Positions 8,577 through 17,895 of a stretch of DNA of 39,660 bases are shown one piece after another (the first letter of the stretch is position 1; every line of letters begins with the position of its first letter). Where the stretch lies: the NCBI GenBank assembly GCA_017524145.1, contig JAFWUI010000010.1, positions 1-39,660 of the forward strand, given 5' to 3'. The notes beneath the pieces are model-generated. The model saw only the letters and a list, made by a program, of their open reading frames with translations. It was not told the DNA's origin and did no database searches. The translations under genes and the position numbers were made by a program. This DNA comes from Oxalobacter sp. (GTDB lineage: Bacteria > Pseudomonadota > Gammaproteobacteria > Burkholderiales > Burkholderiaceae_D).

Positions 8577-9044
8577 TCAGCGTTTGGAACGTTTGCCCTT
8601 CCACAGCCAATAATGGGCCTTCTTTTTATAGTTGTAATGGCCTTCCCTTTTATCAGCGTCAATGTAAACCGTCAGGTCGCCCGCGTCCTTTGGCGGCCGT
8701 TCCAGGAAACAGTAGCGTTCATTCCGGTTAAGCCCTGTCCTGACGCGGATATAGGTATCGCCTTTTGTAAAAGCATAATTGTGTTCCTCGCAGGTCAATG
8801 CCATCCTTGATGCGCCAGTGCCAGGTTCAAACTGTCCATTCCCGATTTCAAGGTCTGGTTTCCCCTGTCCTATCTTTTTGGGCTTGTTCCAGGACTGATA
8901 GAGGCAGTTTTCTTCACTGGAACAGGTAATCCTGATGTTGTGTTTGCTGGTTTCATAAATGCCGCCCAGTCCAGAACCAGACGCATTTACCGAACACAAA
9001 CCGATTCCAAGCGAAAGAAGGATAATGACATGCTTTTTTCCCAT
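8577..9044 (-). CDS. Exported cysteine-rich protein, TSRHxIRxxC / WNxPKKxGQGxPD family (copy 3)
   Basis: A 155-residue protein with a signal peptide (MGKKHVIILLSLG..., cleavage probably near VNA) and an AGAGG-type ribosome-binding site. It is the third copy of the family, on the opposite strand. Shared motifs are YETSKHNIRITC, CLYQSWNKPKKIGQGKPDLEI, CEEHNYAFTKGDTYIRV, a cysteine after NERY, GDLTVYID and a C-terminal HYWLW. It ends in a basic KRSKR tail that the other two lack. Its IGQGKPD segment is identical to copy 2, while the flanks are quite different, so selection appears to hold this motif. Function unknown. Confidence 0.8.
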   Translation of the reverse strand: MGKKHVIILLSLGIGLCSVNASGSGLGGIYETSKHNIRITCSSEENCLYQSWNKPKKIGQGKPDLEIGNGQFEPGTGASRMALTCEEHNYAFTKGDTYIRVRTGLNRNERYCFLERPPKDAGDLTVYIDADKREGHYNYKKKAHYWLWKGKRSKR

Positions 9045-9141
9045 TACTTATTCCTCTATAGCCAGCAGCAATCTTTCAGTTTCCCTGCCTAGTTCCAAAG
9101 CCAGCCTTCCTCATCATGTCTGGGCTTTCCAAACTGGCAAA

Positions 9142-9603
9142 TCACCTTTCTGCGCCCAGCAGATCGACTGAGAAAGGATGGTTGTTTTCCGTATTCTCGA
9201 CGGTCTTGAGATTGGATGCTGTGAATTCAATCTTGGCATCCTTGAGCGCCTTCAGTTTTTTACAGCTCCAATAGTAATATGCCTGTGTCCTGGCTTTGAC
9301 CAATGTACAGCCCTCTGCCAGATAGGACCGGGTTCCCTTACCCTGCCAGTCATAATTGGCAATCAGCCACGATGCTTCTTTCACAAAATCCTCCTGGGTT
9401 GGCTTTGCCGGACAGGCACCCAGTTTATTGCCCATATTGTCATGGTAATACTTGCCAGACGAGGAGGGGCAAGGCTGTTCTTTCCCGTCGATGGTGACTT
9501 TATCAAGGGTTCCCCAACCATCATAGATATCAGCATCCTGGGCAATTACACTTCCAGAAACCAATCCCAATGAGACCATACTGATGAGAATCAGTTTTTT
9601 CAT
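9142..9603 (-). CDS. Small exported cysteine-containing protein (second family, copy 1)
   Basis: A 153-residue protein starting at the ATG after a strong GGAGGAG site; the longer open frame has no such signal. A signal peptide is cleaved probably after VIAQ or VIA. The mature part contains DKVTIDGKEQPC, an ASWLIANYD stretch, GTRSYLAEGCTL and YWSCKKL, then a C-terminal AKIEFTAS. These align loosely with the protein encoded upstream at 9721-10179 (KVTVNGEPLVC, AAWVADS, GTAYI...CTF, WKC), so the two are probably old duplicates. I do not recognise the family. Confidence 0.75.
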   Translation of the reverse strand: MKKLILISMVSLGLVSGSVIAQDADIYDGWGTLDKVTIDGKEQPCPSSSGKYYHDNMGNKLGACPAKPTQEDFVKEASWLIANYDWQGKGTRSYLAEGCTLVKARTQAYYYWSCKKLKALKDAKIEFTASNLKTVENTENNHPFSVDLLGAER

Positions 9604-9720
9604 AAATCTCCTCCATAGACAAAGACTGAACCAGATCCAGAGCATACGCCCAGAACCGGCCAATGTCAGCGGACAGCCATTTCCAAGTTTTGGACAGATG
9701 CTTCCTGATGTTCCGCCCCA

Positions 9721-10179
9721 TCAGTTTCCAACGGAAAGACGCTTTTCTGTCACGCTGTAATCAAAAGCTCCGCTGAAATCATGGCAGGTTCCCATATCGA
9801 TACGGACTTCTGGAGCCTTTTCCCATTCCTGGCACTTCCAGCCGTTCACCTCCTGCCCGACTTCGCTGAAAGTGCAGTTTTTCCCATAGGCACTGATATA
9901 AGCAGTTCCTGTCAGCCTGTTTTCTTCAATGGAATCCGCCACCCAGGCAGCGGTCCTGACAGCAGGACAGTCTGTTTTTTCAGTTGAGCAGACAGCCGTC
10001 TTGAAATACCGCATCTCGGCAGCCCCCAGATAGGCACGTTGGGTTCCTTGGCAGACCAACGGTTCCCCGTTGACGGTCACTTTGAATGAATCTGAATAAC
10101 CATCCATCGGGCAGTCTGCATGGACGGATGAAGACACCATACCCAGTACCGCTGCGGATGCCATCAACAGTCTTTTCAT
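9721..10179 (-). CDS. Small exported cysteine-containing protein (second family, copy 2)
   Basis: A 152-residue protein with a signal peptide (MKRLLMASAAVLGM..., cleavage probably after VHA). The mature protein has eight cysteines, an even number that suits disulfide bonding outside the cytoplasm. Its layout resembles the next gene downstream on this strand: KVTVNGEPLVC, then AAWVADS, GTAYISAYGKNCTF, GWKCQEW and EVRIDMG. A GGGGGAAGGAAA purine run before the ATG serves as ribosome-binding site. A perfect inverted repeat lies 58 bases upstream. Function unknown. Confidence 0.75.
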   Translation of the reverse strand: MKRLLMASAAVLGMVSSSVHADCPMDGYSDSFKVTVNGEPLVCQGTQRAYLGAAEMRYFKTAVCSTEKTDCPAVRTAAWVADSIEENRLTGTAYISAYGKNCTFSEVGQEVNGWKCQEWEKAPEVRIDMGTCHDFSGAFDYSVTEKRLSVGN

Positions 10180-10236
10180 TTTCCTTCCCCCTGAAGACGG
10201 TATGTTCAGGTTACCGCAACACGGGCACAGACAGCA

Positions 10237-10250
10237 TTGACAGGTGTCAA
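10237..10250. repeat. Perfect inverted repeat TTGACA-GG-TGTCAA, possible operator
   Basis: Two six-base arms separated by two bases, in the gap between the tRNA terminator and the exported-protein gene starting at 10179. Each arm also reads as a consensus -35 box, so a regulator bound here could block transcription. No clear -10 partner is visible, so the role is uncertain. Confidence 0.3.
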
Positions 10251-10278
10251 GCCAAGGGATTTTCCGGCTATGGGCAAC

Positions 10279-10312
10279 AAAAAAGCCCTGGCATCAACGG
10301 ATTGCCAGAGCT
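10279..10312 (-). terminator. Rho-independent terminator of tRNA-Thr
   Basis: On the minus strand a ten-base stem (AGCTCTGGCA with TGCCAGGGCT, one mismatch) encloses a nine-base loop and is followed at once by TTTTTTG. It lies 22 bases past the tRNA 3' end. Confidence 0.8.
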
Positions 10313-10333
10313 TGGGGAGTTACGGGAAATGGA

Positions 10334-10409
<76 letters not shown>

Positions 10410-10424
10410 ATCATGGAATCTGGG

Positions 10425-10430
10425 ATTGTA
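10425..10430 (-). promoter_or_regulatory. Probable -10 box of tRNA-Thr promoter
   Basis: TACAAT on the minus strand, preceded by TGA, 15 bases upstream of the mature tRNA 5' end. No good -35 hexamer is visible at normal spacing, so only the -10 is called. Confidence 0.4.
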
Positions 10431-10548
10431 TCAAAAATTGGTAAGAAAGTGTTTCTGAGAGCGTTTTATCGTGCTTTTCCCCCTTTCCTTCCAAGGTTGT
10501 TTTCTGGTATTTTCGGTTCCATCTGCCTGATTTCACAAGGATTCAAAT

Positions 10549-11274
10549 ATGAGCCTTTCTATTTCACGTTTCCTGCGCAACGCCGCACTGCTGTCGCTTG
10601 CAGCAACCTCGATGGCATGGGCGGCCTCAACCCCTGAAGCTGTCATCAAGAACCATTTCAAGACATATCTTGGACAGACGCCGGACGAAGTGAACAAGAC
10701 GGATTACGGCAACCTTTATGAAGTCCGGCTGGGAACGGATATTGTCTATTCCGACCCAAACGGCCTCTACCTGATCATGGGCAATGTCATTGATATGCAA
10801 TCGAAGAAGAACCTGACGGAAGAACGGGTTGACCAGATTTCCAAGATTGATTTCAAGGCCCTGCCGAAACAGCATGCCATCAAGGTTGTCAAAGGGGATG
10901 GTTCTGCCCAGATGGCGGTGTTCTCTGACCCGAACTGCGGCCATTGCAAATATCTGGAGAAGAACCTGCAGAAAGTGGACAACGTGACGGTTTATTTGTT
11001 TACGTTGCCGATATTGTCTGACAGTTCCAAGACGATTGCTGAAAATGCCTGGTGTTCTGACAATCCGGTAAAGTCCTGGCAGAACTGGATGCTTGGCGGC
11101 GTGAAACCGGTCAAGACCAAAGTGACCTGTTCATTGCCTGAAAAAGAAATCAGGCAGCTGGCAGAAAAACTGGGGATCCGCGGTACACCAACCATCTTCT
11201 TTTCAGACGGTACCCGTGTCCCAGGTGCTGTTGAAGCGCAGGACATCAATTTCAAGCTGAAGACCCTGCGGTAA
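10549..11274 (+). CDS. dsbC: Periplasmic disulfide isomerase, DsbC family
   Basis: A 241-residue exported thiol:disulfide isomerase. It has a signal peptide (cleavage probably after AWAA), an N-terminal dimerisation domain (roughly residues 27-90), and a thioredoxin-fold domain with active site CGHC at residues 130-133. A second cysteine pair (AWC and VTC, around residues 168 and 188) and the cis-proline loop GTPTIFF are as in DsbC. DsbC shuffles wrong disulfides in periplasmic proteins and is kept reduced by DsbD. AAGGAT lies six bases before the ATG. The neighbouring cysteine-rich exported proteins could be among its clients, but that is inference. Confidence 0.92.
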   Translation: MSLSISRFLRNAALLSLAATSMAWAASTPEAVIKNHFKTYLGQTPDEVNKTDYGNLYEVRLGTDIVYSDPNGLYLIMGNVIDMQSKKNLTEERVDQISKIDFKALPKQHAIKVVKGDGSAQMAVFSDPNCGHCKYLEKNLQKVDNVTVYLFTLPILSDSSKTIAENAWCSDNPVKSWQNWMLGGVKPVKTKVTCSLPEKEIRQLAEKLGIRGTPTIFFSDGTRVPGAVEAQDINFKLKTLR

Positions 11275-11340
11275 CTTCTGTCCAGAACGGATCCTTGAAG
11301 CAGGCTGTCCACTGTCTGGAGCGGAGGCGGTCCTGTCTCT

Positions 11341-11369
11341 TTGTCTCTGCCGGTTTCTTCATATAAGAT
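11341..11369 (+). promoter_or_regulatory. Candidate metH promoter
   Basis: TTGTCT (11341-11346), a 17-base spacer, then TAAGAT (11364-11369). Transcription would begin near 11376 and leave a leader of about 75 bases before the metH start. Predicted by eye only. Confidence 0.4.
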
Positions 11370-11410
11370 AGCTCTTTTGCGGAAACGTCCGCTGATATTC
11401 TTTCAACCCA

Positions 11411-11440
11411 GCCGGTGTACGGGCACTTCCGGCATTTTTT
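11411..11440 (+). terminator. Terminator-like hairpin in the metH leader (possible attenuator)
   Basis: GCCGG pairs with CCGGC across a 13-base loop that can add a TG/CA pair, and is followed by ATTTTTT. It ends ten bases before the metH ATG, so a metH promoter cannot lie beyond it. Another small stem (GCGGA/TCCGC, 11379-11392) lies upstream. Transcription of metH must read through this hairpin. Confidence 0.5.
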
Positions 11441-11449
11441 CTGTTGATT

Positions 11450-14400
11450 ATGACTGTTATGGCTATGAGCGAGACGGAACGCCGTCTCCGTGAAATCCTA
11501 TCAAAACGCATCATGGTGCTGGATGGTGCAATGGGTACAATGATCCAGCGTTACAAGCTGACCGAGGAAGATTACCGGGGAGGTCCCAACGGCCGTTTCA
11601 TCAACTGGAAACCAGATGACCTTGCAGAAGGGGAACGTGACCTGTTTGTGAAGGGCAACAATGAACTGCTGTCCCTCACCCAACCGCAGATCATCCGCGA
11701 AATCTATGACCAGTACCTGGAAGCAGGCGCTGACATCATCGAAGCGAATACGTTCAGCGCCACAACCATTGCCCAGGCGGATTACCATATGGGCTTCCTG
11801 GTCGATGAGATGAACGAGCAGTCGGTGAAGATTGCCCGTGAGGCCTGCGACCATTATTCAACGCCGGACAAACCCCGTTTTGTCGCAGGTTCCATCGGAC
11901 CGACTCCCCGCACGGCCTCAATCTCACCGGATGTGAACGACCCGGGTGCCCGCAATGTCACGTTTGATGAACTGATGGCATCTTACCTGCAGCAGGTCCG
12001 TGCACTGGCAAAGGCGGGAGTGGATATCCTGCTGGTGGAAACGGTGTTCGATACCCTGAACTGCAAGGCAGCGCTGTTCGCGATTGATACATATTTTGAA
12101 GAATCTGGCAAAACGCTGCCTATCATGATTTCCGGTACGGTGACGAATGCTTCCGGCCGTATCCTGTCTGGCCAGACGGTGGCGGCTTTCTGGTATTCGG
12201 TCCGCCATATCAAACCACTGACCATCGGACTGAACTGCGCATTGGGTGCCGCCATGATGCGCCCTTACATTGAAGAGCTTTCACGGATTGCCGATACCCA
12301 TATCTGCCTGTACCCGAATGCTGGGCTGCCCAATCCGATGAGCGAAACCGGGTTTGATGAACTGCCTGCGGATACTGCCCGTGTCCTGAAGGATTTTGCG
12401 GAACATGGCTACCTGAATATGGTCGGTGGCTGCTGCGGCACTACGCCTGACCATATCCGGGCAGTGGCAGAAGCTGTTGCCGACATTCCACCGCGCAAGC
12501 TGGCGGAAGACCCCCGGACATTGCGTCTGGCAGGGTTGGAACCTTTTGTCATTGATGGCAATTCCCTTTTCGTGAATGTCGGCGAACGGACCAATGTGGC
12601 TGGCTCACGTGCCTTTGCCCGCATGATTGCGAATGAAGAATATGACAAGGCTTTGTCGGTTGCCCGCCAGCAGGTTGAGAACGGTGCCCAGATCATCGAC
12701 GTGAACATGGATGACGCGATGCTGGATTCCGTGACTTCCATGCGCAAGTTCCTGAACCTGATTGCGTCTGAGCCGGAAATCGCCCGTGTCCCGGTGATGA
12801 TCGACTCCTCGAAATGGGAAGTCATCGAGACCGGGCTGAAATGCCTGCAGGGCAAATGCATCGTCAATTCGATTTCGATGAAAGCAGGGGAAGAAGAGTT
12901 CCTGCGTGAAGCGAAGCTGTGCCGCCGTTATGGTGCCGCTGTCATTGTGATGGCATTTGATGAAGTGGGTCAGGCAGATACCTACCAACGCAAAATCGAC
13001 ATCTGCAAACGGGCTTATGACCTGTTGATGGGCATCGGATTCCCGCCAGAAGACATCATTTTCGATCCGAACATCTTTGCAGTGGCAACCGGTATTGAGG
13101 AACATAACAATTATGCGGTCGATTTCATTGAGGCGACCCGTTGGATCAAGAAGAACCTGCCTTATGCGAAAGTCAGCGGCGGGGTCTCGAACGTCAGTTT
13201 CTCATTACGCGGCAACAATCCTGCCCGTGAAGCCATCCATACGGTCTTCCTGTACCATGCGATTGCCGCCGGGATGACGATGGGTATTGTGAATGCCGGG
13301 ATGATCGGGGTTTATGATGAAATCCCTGAAAACCTGCGTGAACGGGTCGAGGATGTGGTGCTGAACCGCCGTCCTGACGCAACGGACCGCCTGCTGGATG
13401 TCGCCCATGAATTCCAGTCCGGCGCCAAGAAGGAAAGCGACCAGCTGAAATGGCGTGAAGAACCGGTGGAAAAACGCCTGGCTTATGCGTTTGTGCATGG
13501 CTTGACTGATTTCATCACAGAAGACACCGCTGAAGCATTACAGCAGGTGACTGACCGTGGCGGGGAACCGATTGAAGTGATTGAAGGTCCGCTGATGGCA
13601 GGCATGAATGCAGTCGGTGACCTGTTCGGGCAAGGCAAGATGTTCCTGCCTCAAGTCGTGAAATCTGCCCGTGTGATGAAGCAGGCAGTGGCGTATCTGG
13701 TACCGCATATCGAAGAACATAAGCGTGCCAGTGACAATACCCAGTCCAAGGGCAAGATTGTCATTGCTACCGTGAAAGGGGATGTCCATGACATCGGCAA
13801 GAACATTGTGGCGGTTGTCCTGCAATGCAACAATTTCGATGTGGTGAACATGGGGGTTATGGTGCCTTGCGAGGAAATCCTGGCAAAAGCTGAAGAAGTC
13901 CAAGCAGATGCTATTGGGCTTTCTGGGCTGATCACCCCTTCGCTGGAAGAAATGACACACGTGGCGAGCGAAATGCAACGCAATGAATATTGCCGTTGCC
14001 ACCGTATCCCATTGTTTGTCGGCGGAGCAACCACCAGCAAGACACATACTGCCATCAAGATTGCGCCGAATTATGAAGGGCCTGTTGTCCATGCGACCGA
14101 TGCTTCCCGTACTGTCACTGTCATCCAGCAGCTGCTGTCTGAAAACACCCGAGAAGCTTATATCCAATCAGTGAAGGAAGATTATGCACGCATCCGGGAA
14201 CAGCATGCCAACAGGAAAACCCGCCGGATACTCCCGATCGGCGAGGCACGGGCAAACCATCCTGCCCTGTCTTTTGAAGGAGACAAAGCACCGAAGAAAC
14301 CGGTCTACCTCGGCCAGCGTTTCCTGCGGAACATCAGCCTTGAGATGCTGTCAGGCTATATCGACTGGCTGCCTTTCTTCCGTGTCTGGGACCTGCCAGG

Positions 14401-15208
14401 CTCTTTCCCTGCATTGCTGGATGACCCGGAACATGGGGAACAGGCACGCAAGGTGTTTGCCGATGGCAAAGCAATGCTGGACAGGCTGATCAAGTCACAG
14501 GCTCTTACAGCCAATGCCTCCATTGCCCTGATGCCTGCCAACCGGACCGGTGATGACGATATTGAAATCTATACCGATGAAACCCGTTCTGAAGTGGCTT
14601 TCACCTACTACTGTGTCAGGCAGCAGGAAGAAAAACCTCCTGTCAAAGGCACCCAATATCCCCACCAGTGCCTGGCTGATTTCATCGCGCCGAAAGGGAC
14701 ACCGGATTATTTAGGGATGTTTGCCGTGACTGCCGGAGTCGGCATTGAAAAATGGCTTGAAGCTTATGGCAAGGAAAATGATGATTACAACAGTATTCTG
14801 CTGAAAGCTGTTGCAGACCGTCTGGTAGAGGCATTATCCGAATATCTGCATGAACTTGTCCGAAAGGATTTATGGGGATACTCTCCAGATGAAAATTTCA
14901 ACCACGAGGAACTCAGGCATATGCCATACCGTGGCTTCCGTCCAGCACCTGGCTATCCAACCTGTCCAGAACATACGGTGAAAGGTGATATCTTCAGGCT
15001 GTTGCAGGCAGATCGGATTGGCATGTCGTTGACAGAGAATTATGCAATGCTGCCGACAGCTTCCATCATGGGCTTCTATTTCGCCCATCCTGATGCGAAA
15101 TATTTTGCGGTTGGCAGGATTGGCGAAGACCAGGTAGAGGACATGGCAAAACGCCGGGGAGTTGCCAAGGAAACCCTTTCCAAATGGCTTGCCCCGATGC
15201 TTCGGTGA
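11450..15208 (+). CDS. metH: Cobalamin-dependent methionine synthase
   Basis: About 1252 residues, slightly longer than E. coli MetH (1227). It transfers the methyl group of methyltetrahydrofolate to homocysteine through methylcobalamin. Domains in order: homocysteine-binding barrel (GAMGTMIQ near the start; zinc cysteines in LNCALGA and GGCCGT), pterin-binding barrel ([12 protein letters not shown]), a helical cap, the B12 domain with the DxHxxG motif in [10 protein letters not shown], and the C-terminal reactivation domain that binds AdoMet ([16 protein letters not shown]). All domains are present. Three in-frame ATGs (11450, 11459, 11465) and an upstream TTG are possible starts. None has a convincing ribosome-binding site, which is unusual for so large an enzyme gene. 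The M61 peptidase follows 36 bases downstream. Confidence 0.97.
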   Translation: MTVMAMSETERRLREILSKRIMVLDGAMGTMIQRYKLTEEDYRGGPNGRFINWKPDDLAEGERDLFVKGNNELLSLTQPQIIREIYDQYLEAGADIIEANTFSATTIAQADYHMGFLVDEMNEQSVKIAREACDHYSTPDKPRFVAGSIGPTPRTASISPDVNDPGARNVTFDELMASYLQQVRALAKAGVDILLVETVFDTLNCKAALFAIDTYFEESGKTLPIMISGTVTNASGRILSGQTVAAFWYSVRHIKPLTIGLNCALGAAMMRPYIEELSRIADTHICLYPNAGLPNPMSETGFDELPADTARVLKDFAEHGYLNMVGGCCGTTPDHIRAVAEAVADIPPRKLAEDPRTLRLAGLEPFVIDGNSLFVNVGERTNVAGSRAFARMIANEEYDKALSVARQQVENGAQIIDVNMDDAMLDSVTSMRKFLNLIASEPEIARVPVMIDSSKWEVIETGLKCLQGKCIVNSISMKAGEEEFLREAKLCRRYGAAVIVMAFDEVGQADTYQRKIDICKRAYDLLMGIGFPPEDIIFDPNIFAVATGIEEHNNYAVDFIEATRWIKKNLPYAKVSGGVSNVSFSLRGNNPAREAIHTVFLYHAIAAGMTMGIVNAGMIGVYDEIPENLRERVEDVVLNRRPDATDRLLDVAHEFQSGAKKESDQLKWREEPVEKRLAYAFVHGLTDFITEDTAEALQQVTDRGGEPIEVIEGPLMAGMNAVGDLFGQGKMFLPQVVKSARVMKQAVAYLVPHIEEHKRASDNTQSKGKIVIATVKGDVHDIGKNIVAVVLQCNNFDVVNMGVMVPCEEILAKAEEVQADAIGLSGLITPSLEEMTHVASEMQRNEYCRCHRIPLFVGGATTSKTHTAIKIAPNYEGPVVHATDASRTVTVIQQLLSENTREAYIQSVKEDYARIREQHANRKTRRILPIGEARANHPALSFEGDKAPKKPVYLGQRFLRNISLEMLSGYIDWLPFFRVWDLPGSFPALLDDPEHGEQARKVFADGKAMLDRLIKSQALTANASIALMPANRTGDDDIEIYTDETRSEVAFTYYCVRQQEEKPPVKGTQYPHQCLADFIAPKGTPDYLGMFAVTAGVGIEKWLEAYGKENDDYNSILLKAVADRLVEALSEYLHELVRKDLWGYSPDENFNHEELRHMPYRGFRPAPGYPTCPEHTVKGDIFRLLQADRIGMSLTENYAMLPTASIMGFYFAHPDAKYFAVGRIGEDQVEDMAKRRGVAKETLSKWLAPMLR

Positions 15209-15244
15209 TGACGCTTCTGTCTGGACTGAACAGGAAAAAACAAG

Positions 15245-17053
15245 ATGACTCCGTCTATCCATTATGCGATTGAACCCATTGACCCGAATGGCCATCTGTT
15301 CCACGTTGACCTGACTGTGACCGAACCAGCCCCTGGCGGACAGGGTTTCAGCCTGCCAACCTGGATCCCCGGCAGCTATATGGTCCGCGAGTTTTCCCGG
15401 AACATCATCCAGATGGAAGCCGTCTGCAATGGCGTACCGGTACCACTGACGAAACTGGACAAGAACCATTGGCAGGCGGCTTCTTGCAACGGTCCGTTGA
15501 CCGTCAGCTACGATGTCTATGCGTGGGACCTTTCGGTACGTACTGCCCATCTGGACCAGACCCATGGTTTCTTCAATGGTTCCAGTGTTTTCCTGGAAGC
15601 CCAAGGCAATGAAACCGAACCGTTGGTCATTGACATCAAACGCCCTTTCGGTGAGCGGTATGACAACTGGCGGGTCATCACTGCACTGCAGGAACTGGCA
15701 GCAGAACGTTACGGGTTTGGCACCTACCAGGCATCCAATTATGATGAACTGATTGATTCTCCAGTTGAACTGGGCACTTTTGTCTTGGGCCAGTTTGAAG
15801 CGCACGGTACCCTGCATGAAATCGCTGTGACCGGTCATGTGCCGAACCTGGATATGGCACGGCTTGAGAAAGACCTGAAGGCCATCTGTGAAACAGAAAT
15901 TGCTTTCTTTGAACCGGGCTCAAGACGTTCTCCGGTGGACCGTTATGTGTTCCTTGTCATGGCAGTCGGCAATGGTTATGGCGGATTGGAACACCGTGCA
16001 TCAACGGCGCTGCTCTGTTCGAGGAAATCCCTGCCAAGCACGGCAACACCTGAACAGGACGGGAAACTGTCTGATGACTATATCCGGTTCCTGGGACTGT
16101 GCAGCCACGAATATTTCCACACCTGGAATGTGAAACGCATCAAGCCAGCAGCATTCATTCCTTACCAGCTGGATGCAGAAACCGATACCCGTATGCTCTG
16201 GCTGTTTGAAGGCTTCACCAGCTATTTCGATGACCTTGTCCTGCTACGGAGCAGGCTGATTGATGTAAGCACTTACCTGCAATTGGTTGCAAAGACCATC
16301 AATAGTGTCATGCGTGGCAAAGGGTATCTGAGGCAGAGTATTTCTGATGCAGGGTTTGATGCCTGGACAAAATACTACAGGCAGGATGAGAATTCACCGA
16401 ATGCCCTGGTCAGTTACTATACCAAAGGCTCTTTGGTTGCCCTGTTGCTGGACCTGACCATCCGTGAAGCCACCAGCAACCATCAGTCTTTGGATGATGT
16501 GATGCGGCTGCTTTGGCAGCGTTTCGGCAAGCCTTTCGACAAGGGGTTGCCTGCTGGAATGACAGATGCAGATGCCAAACAGGCGTTGGAAACCATCAGT
16601 GGCACAGACCTCAGCGATTTTTTCAACCGTTATATCTACGGCACAACGGTCTTGCCTTTGACGGAAGCATTTGCCCGTTTCGGCATCACGATGAAAAACT
16701 CGGCTGATGCGGGCAAACCAAGCCTGAATGTCCGGGTCCGGCCGCAAGGCAACGACTGTGTCGTTTCCCATGTCTATGAAAACGGCACCGCCCATTACGC
16801 TGGCGTTGCTGCCGGTGATGTCCTGCTGGCAATTGATGGGATACGTGTCTCTGCAGATGGCAAATCCATTGCCGGCCAGCTGTCACGCTATGCATTGGGA
16901 GACTCTGTCAATCTCCATGTCTTCCGGCGTGATGAGTTGATGAGGCTCCCTGCCATCCTTGTCAGTGAGGAAGCACCGGAATATACGCTGACCCTGGCAG
17001 AAAATGCGGCTGATGCCATGAAAACAGCAAGGCAGTCCTGGCTGGGCAGCTGA
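15245..17053 (+). CDS. M61 family metallopeptidase with PDZ domain
   Basis: A 602-residue protein of the M61 (glycyl aminopeptidase-like) family. The zinc motif HEYFH lies at residues 288-292, followed about 30 residues later by the LFEGFTSYFDD segment with the third zinc ligand. An N-terminal beta domain precedes the catalytic part, and a PDZ domain near the C-terminus is marked by NGTAHYAGVAAGDVLLAIDG. No signal peptide is evident, so it is probably cytoplasmic. Family members prefer N-terminal Gly or Ala; the natural substrates are unknown. AGGAAAA lies nine bases before the ATG. It probably shares a transcript with metH. The stop is only 13 bases from the end of trpC on the other strand, with no terminator between. 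Confidence 0.9.
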   Translation: MTPSIHYAIEPIDPNGHLFHVDLTVTEPAPGGQGFSLPTWIPGSYMVREFSRNIIQMEAVCNGVPVPLTKLDKNHWQAASCNGPLTVSYDVYAWDLSVRTAHLDQTHGFFNGSSVFLEAQGNETEPLVIDIKRPFGERYDNWRVITALQELAAERYGFGTYQASNYDELIDSPVELGTFVLGQFEAHGTLHEIAVTGHVPNLDMARLEKDLKAICETEIAFFEPGSRRSPVDRYVFLVMAVGNGYGGLEHRASTALLCSRKSLPSTATPEQDGKLSDDYIRFLGLCSHEYFHTWNVKRIKPAAFIPYQLDAETDTRMLWLFEGFTSYFDDLVLLRSRLIDVSTYLQLVAKTINSVMRGKGYLRQSISDAGFDAWTKYYRQDENSPNALVSYYTKGSLVALLLDLTIREATSNHQSLDDVMRLLWQRFGKPFDKGLPAGMTDADAKQALETISGTDLSDFFNRYIYGTTVLPLTEAFARFGITMKNSADAGKPSLNVRVRPQGNDCVVSHVYENGTAHYAGVAAGDVLLAIDGIRVSADGKSIAGQLSRYALGDSVNLHVFRRDELMRLPAILVSEEAPEYTLTLAENAADAMKTARQSWLGS

Positions 17054-17066
17054 CTTCCAGGGAAAA

Positions 17067-17867
17067 TCAGGCAAAGAGGCGGGCAAGTTCCCCGCCAGGT
17101 TCCGGAACCCGCATGAACGCTTCTCCTATCAGGAAGGCATGGACGCCATGCTGCCGCATGACCTGCACATCTTCACGGGTCCGGATTCCGGATTCAGTGA
17201 CCACCAACCTGTCTTCCGGTACCATCGGCAACATATCAATGGTGTGCTGGATAGAGGTCTCAAAGGTCCGCAGGTCACGGTTGTTGATGCCGATAAGCGG
17301 AGTCTTCAACCTGAGTGCCCGTTCCAGTTCTTCTGGACTGTGGGATTCGACAAGCACATCCAGCCCAAGACCTTCAGCACATGCTTCCAATTCTGCCATC
17401 TGGGTGTCAGACAACGCCGCCACAATCAGCAGGATACAGTCAGCGCCCCAGGCTGCCGCCTGATAGGCCTGATAAGGGTCAATGATGAAATCCTTGCGCA
17501 GGACAGGCAGGGAGCAGGCTTTCCTTGCCTGTTCCAGATAAGCTGGAGCCCCTTGGAAAAACTGAATGTCAGTAAGTACTGACAAACAGGCTGCGCCATG
17601 TTTTTCATAGCTTCTGGCAATTTCTGTTGGATGGAAATCCGGTCGGATGACTCCTTTGGAAGGCGAAGCTTTCTTCACTTCAGCAATGACCCCTGCGTTG
17701 CCTTCTGCAATCCTGGTACGCAGGGCTCCCTCAAAACTGCGGCGGTCCTCCCTGAGTGACCCGTTGCTTTCAACCCGCTTCTGCAAGATGGCAAATGGCA
17801 GTTGCTGCTTGGCTTCAGCAATTTCAACCGCCTTGACTTCAAGGATTCTGCGAAGGATGTCAGACAT
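17067..17867 (-). CDS. trpC: Indole-3-glycerol phosphate synthase
   Basis: A 266-residue TIM-barrel enzyme that closes the indole ring in tryptophan synthesis. Family signs are the opening [36 protein letters not shown] with the catalytic lysine, [39 protein letters not shown] and the C-terminal phosphate-binding loop GEAFMR. It is a monofunctional TrpC, without the TrpF fusion seen in enteric bacteria. It is the last gene of trpG-trpD-trpC, 28 bases after trpD, with AAAGGGA as ribosome-binding site. Confidence 0.96.
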   Translation of the reverse strand: MSDILRRILEVKAVEIAEAKQQLPFAILQKRVESNGSLREDRRSFEGALRTRIAEGNAGVIAEVKKASPSKGVIRPDFHPTEIARSYEKHGAACLSVLTDIQFFQGAPAYLEQARKACSLPVLRKDFIIDPYQAYQAAAWGADCILLIVAALSDTQMAELEACAEGLGLDVLVESHSPEELERALRLKTPLIGINNRDLRTFETSIQHTIDMLPMVPEDRLVVTESGIRTREDVQVMRQHGVHAFLIGEAFMRVPEPGGELARLFA

Positions 17868-17895
17868 TTGTTTTTCCCTTTGAGATGAAAACCGT

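Noticed and set aside
11275-11449. SAH, SAM or cobalamin riboswitch before metH
   Set aside because: I looked for the conserved cores (for example GAGGAGCGCUGC for SAH) and did not find them; only a terminator-like hairpin is supported.
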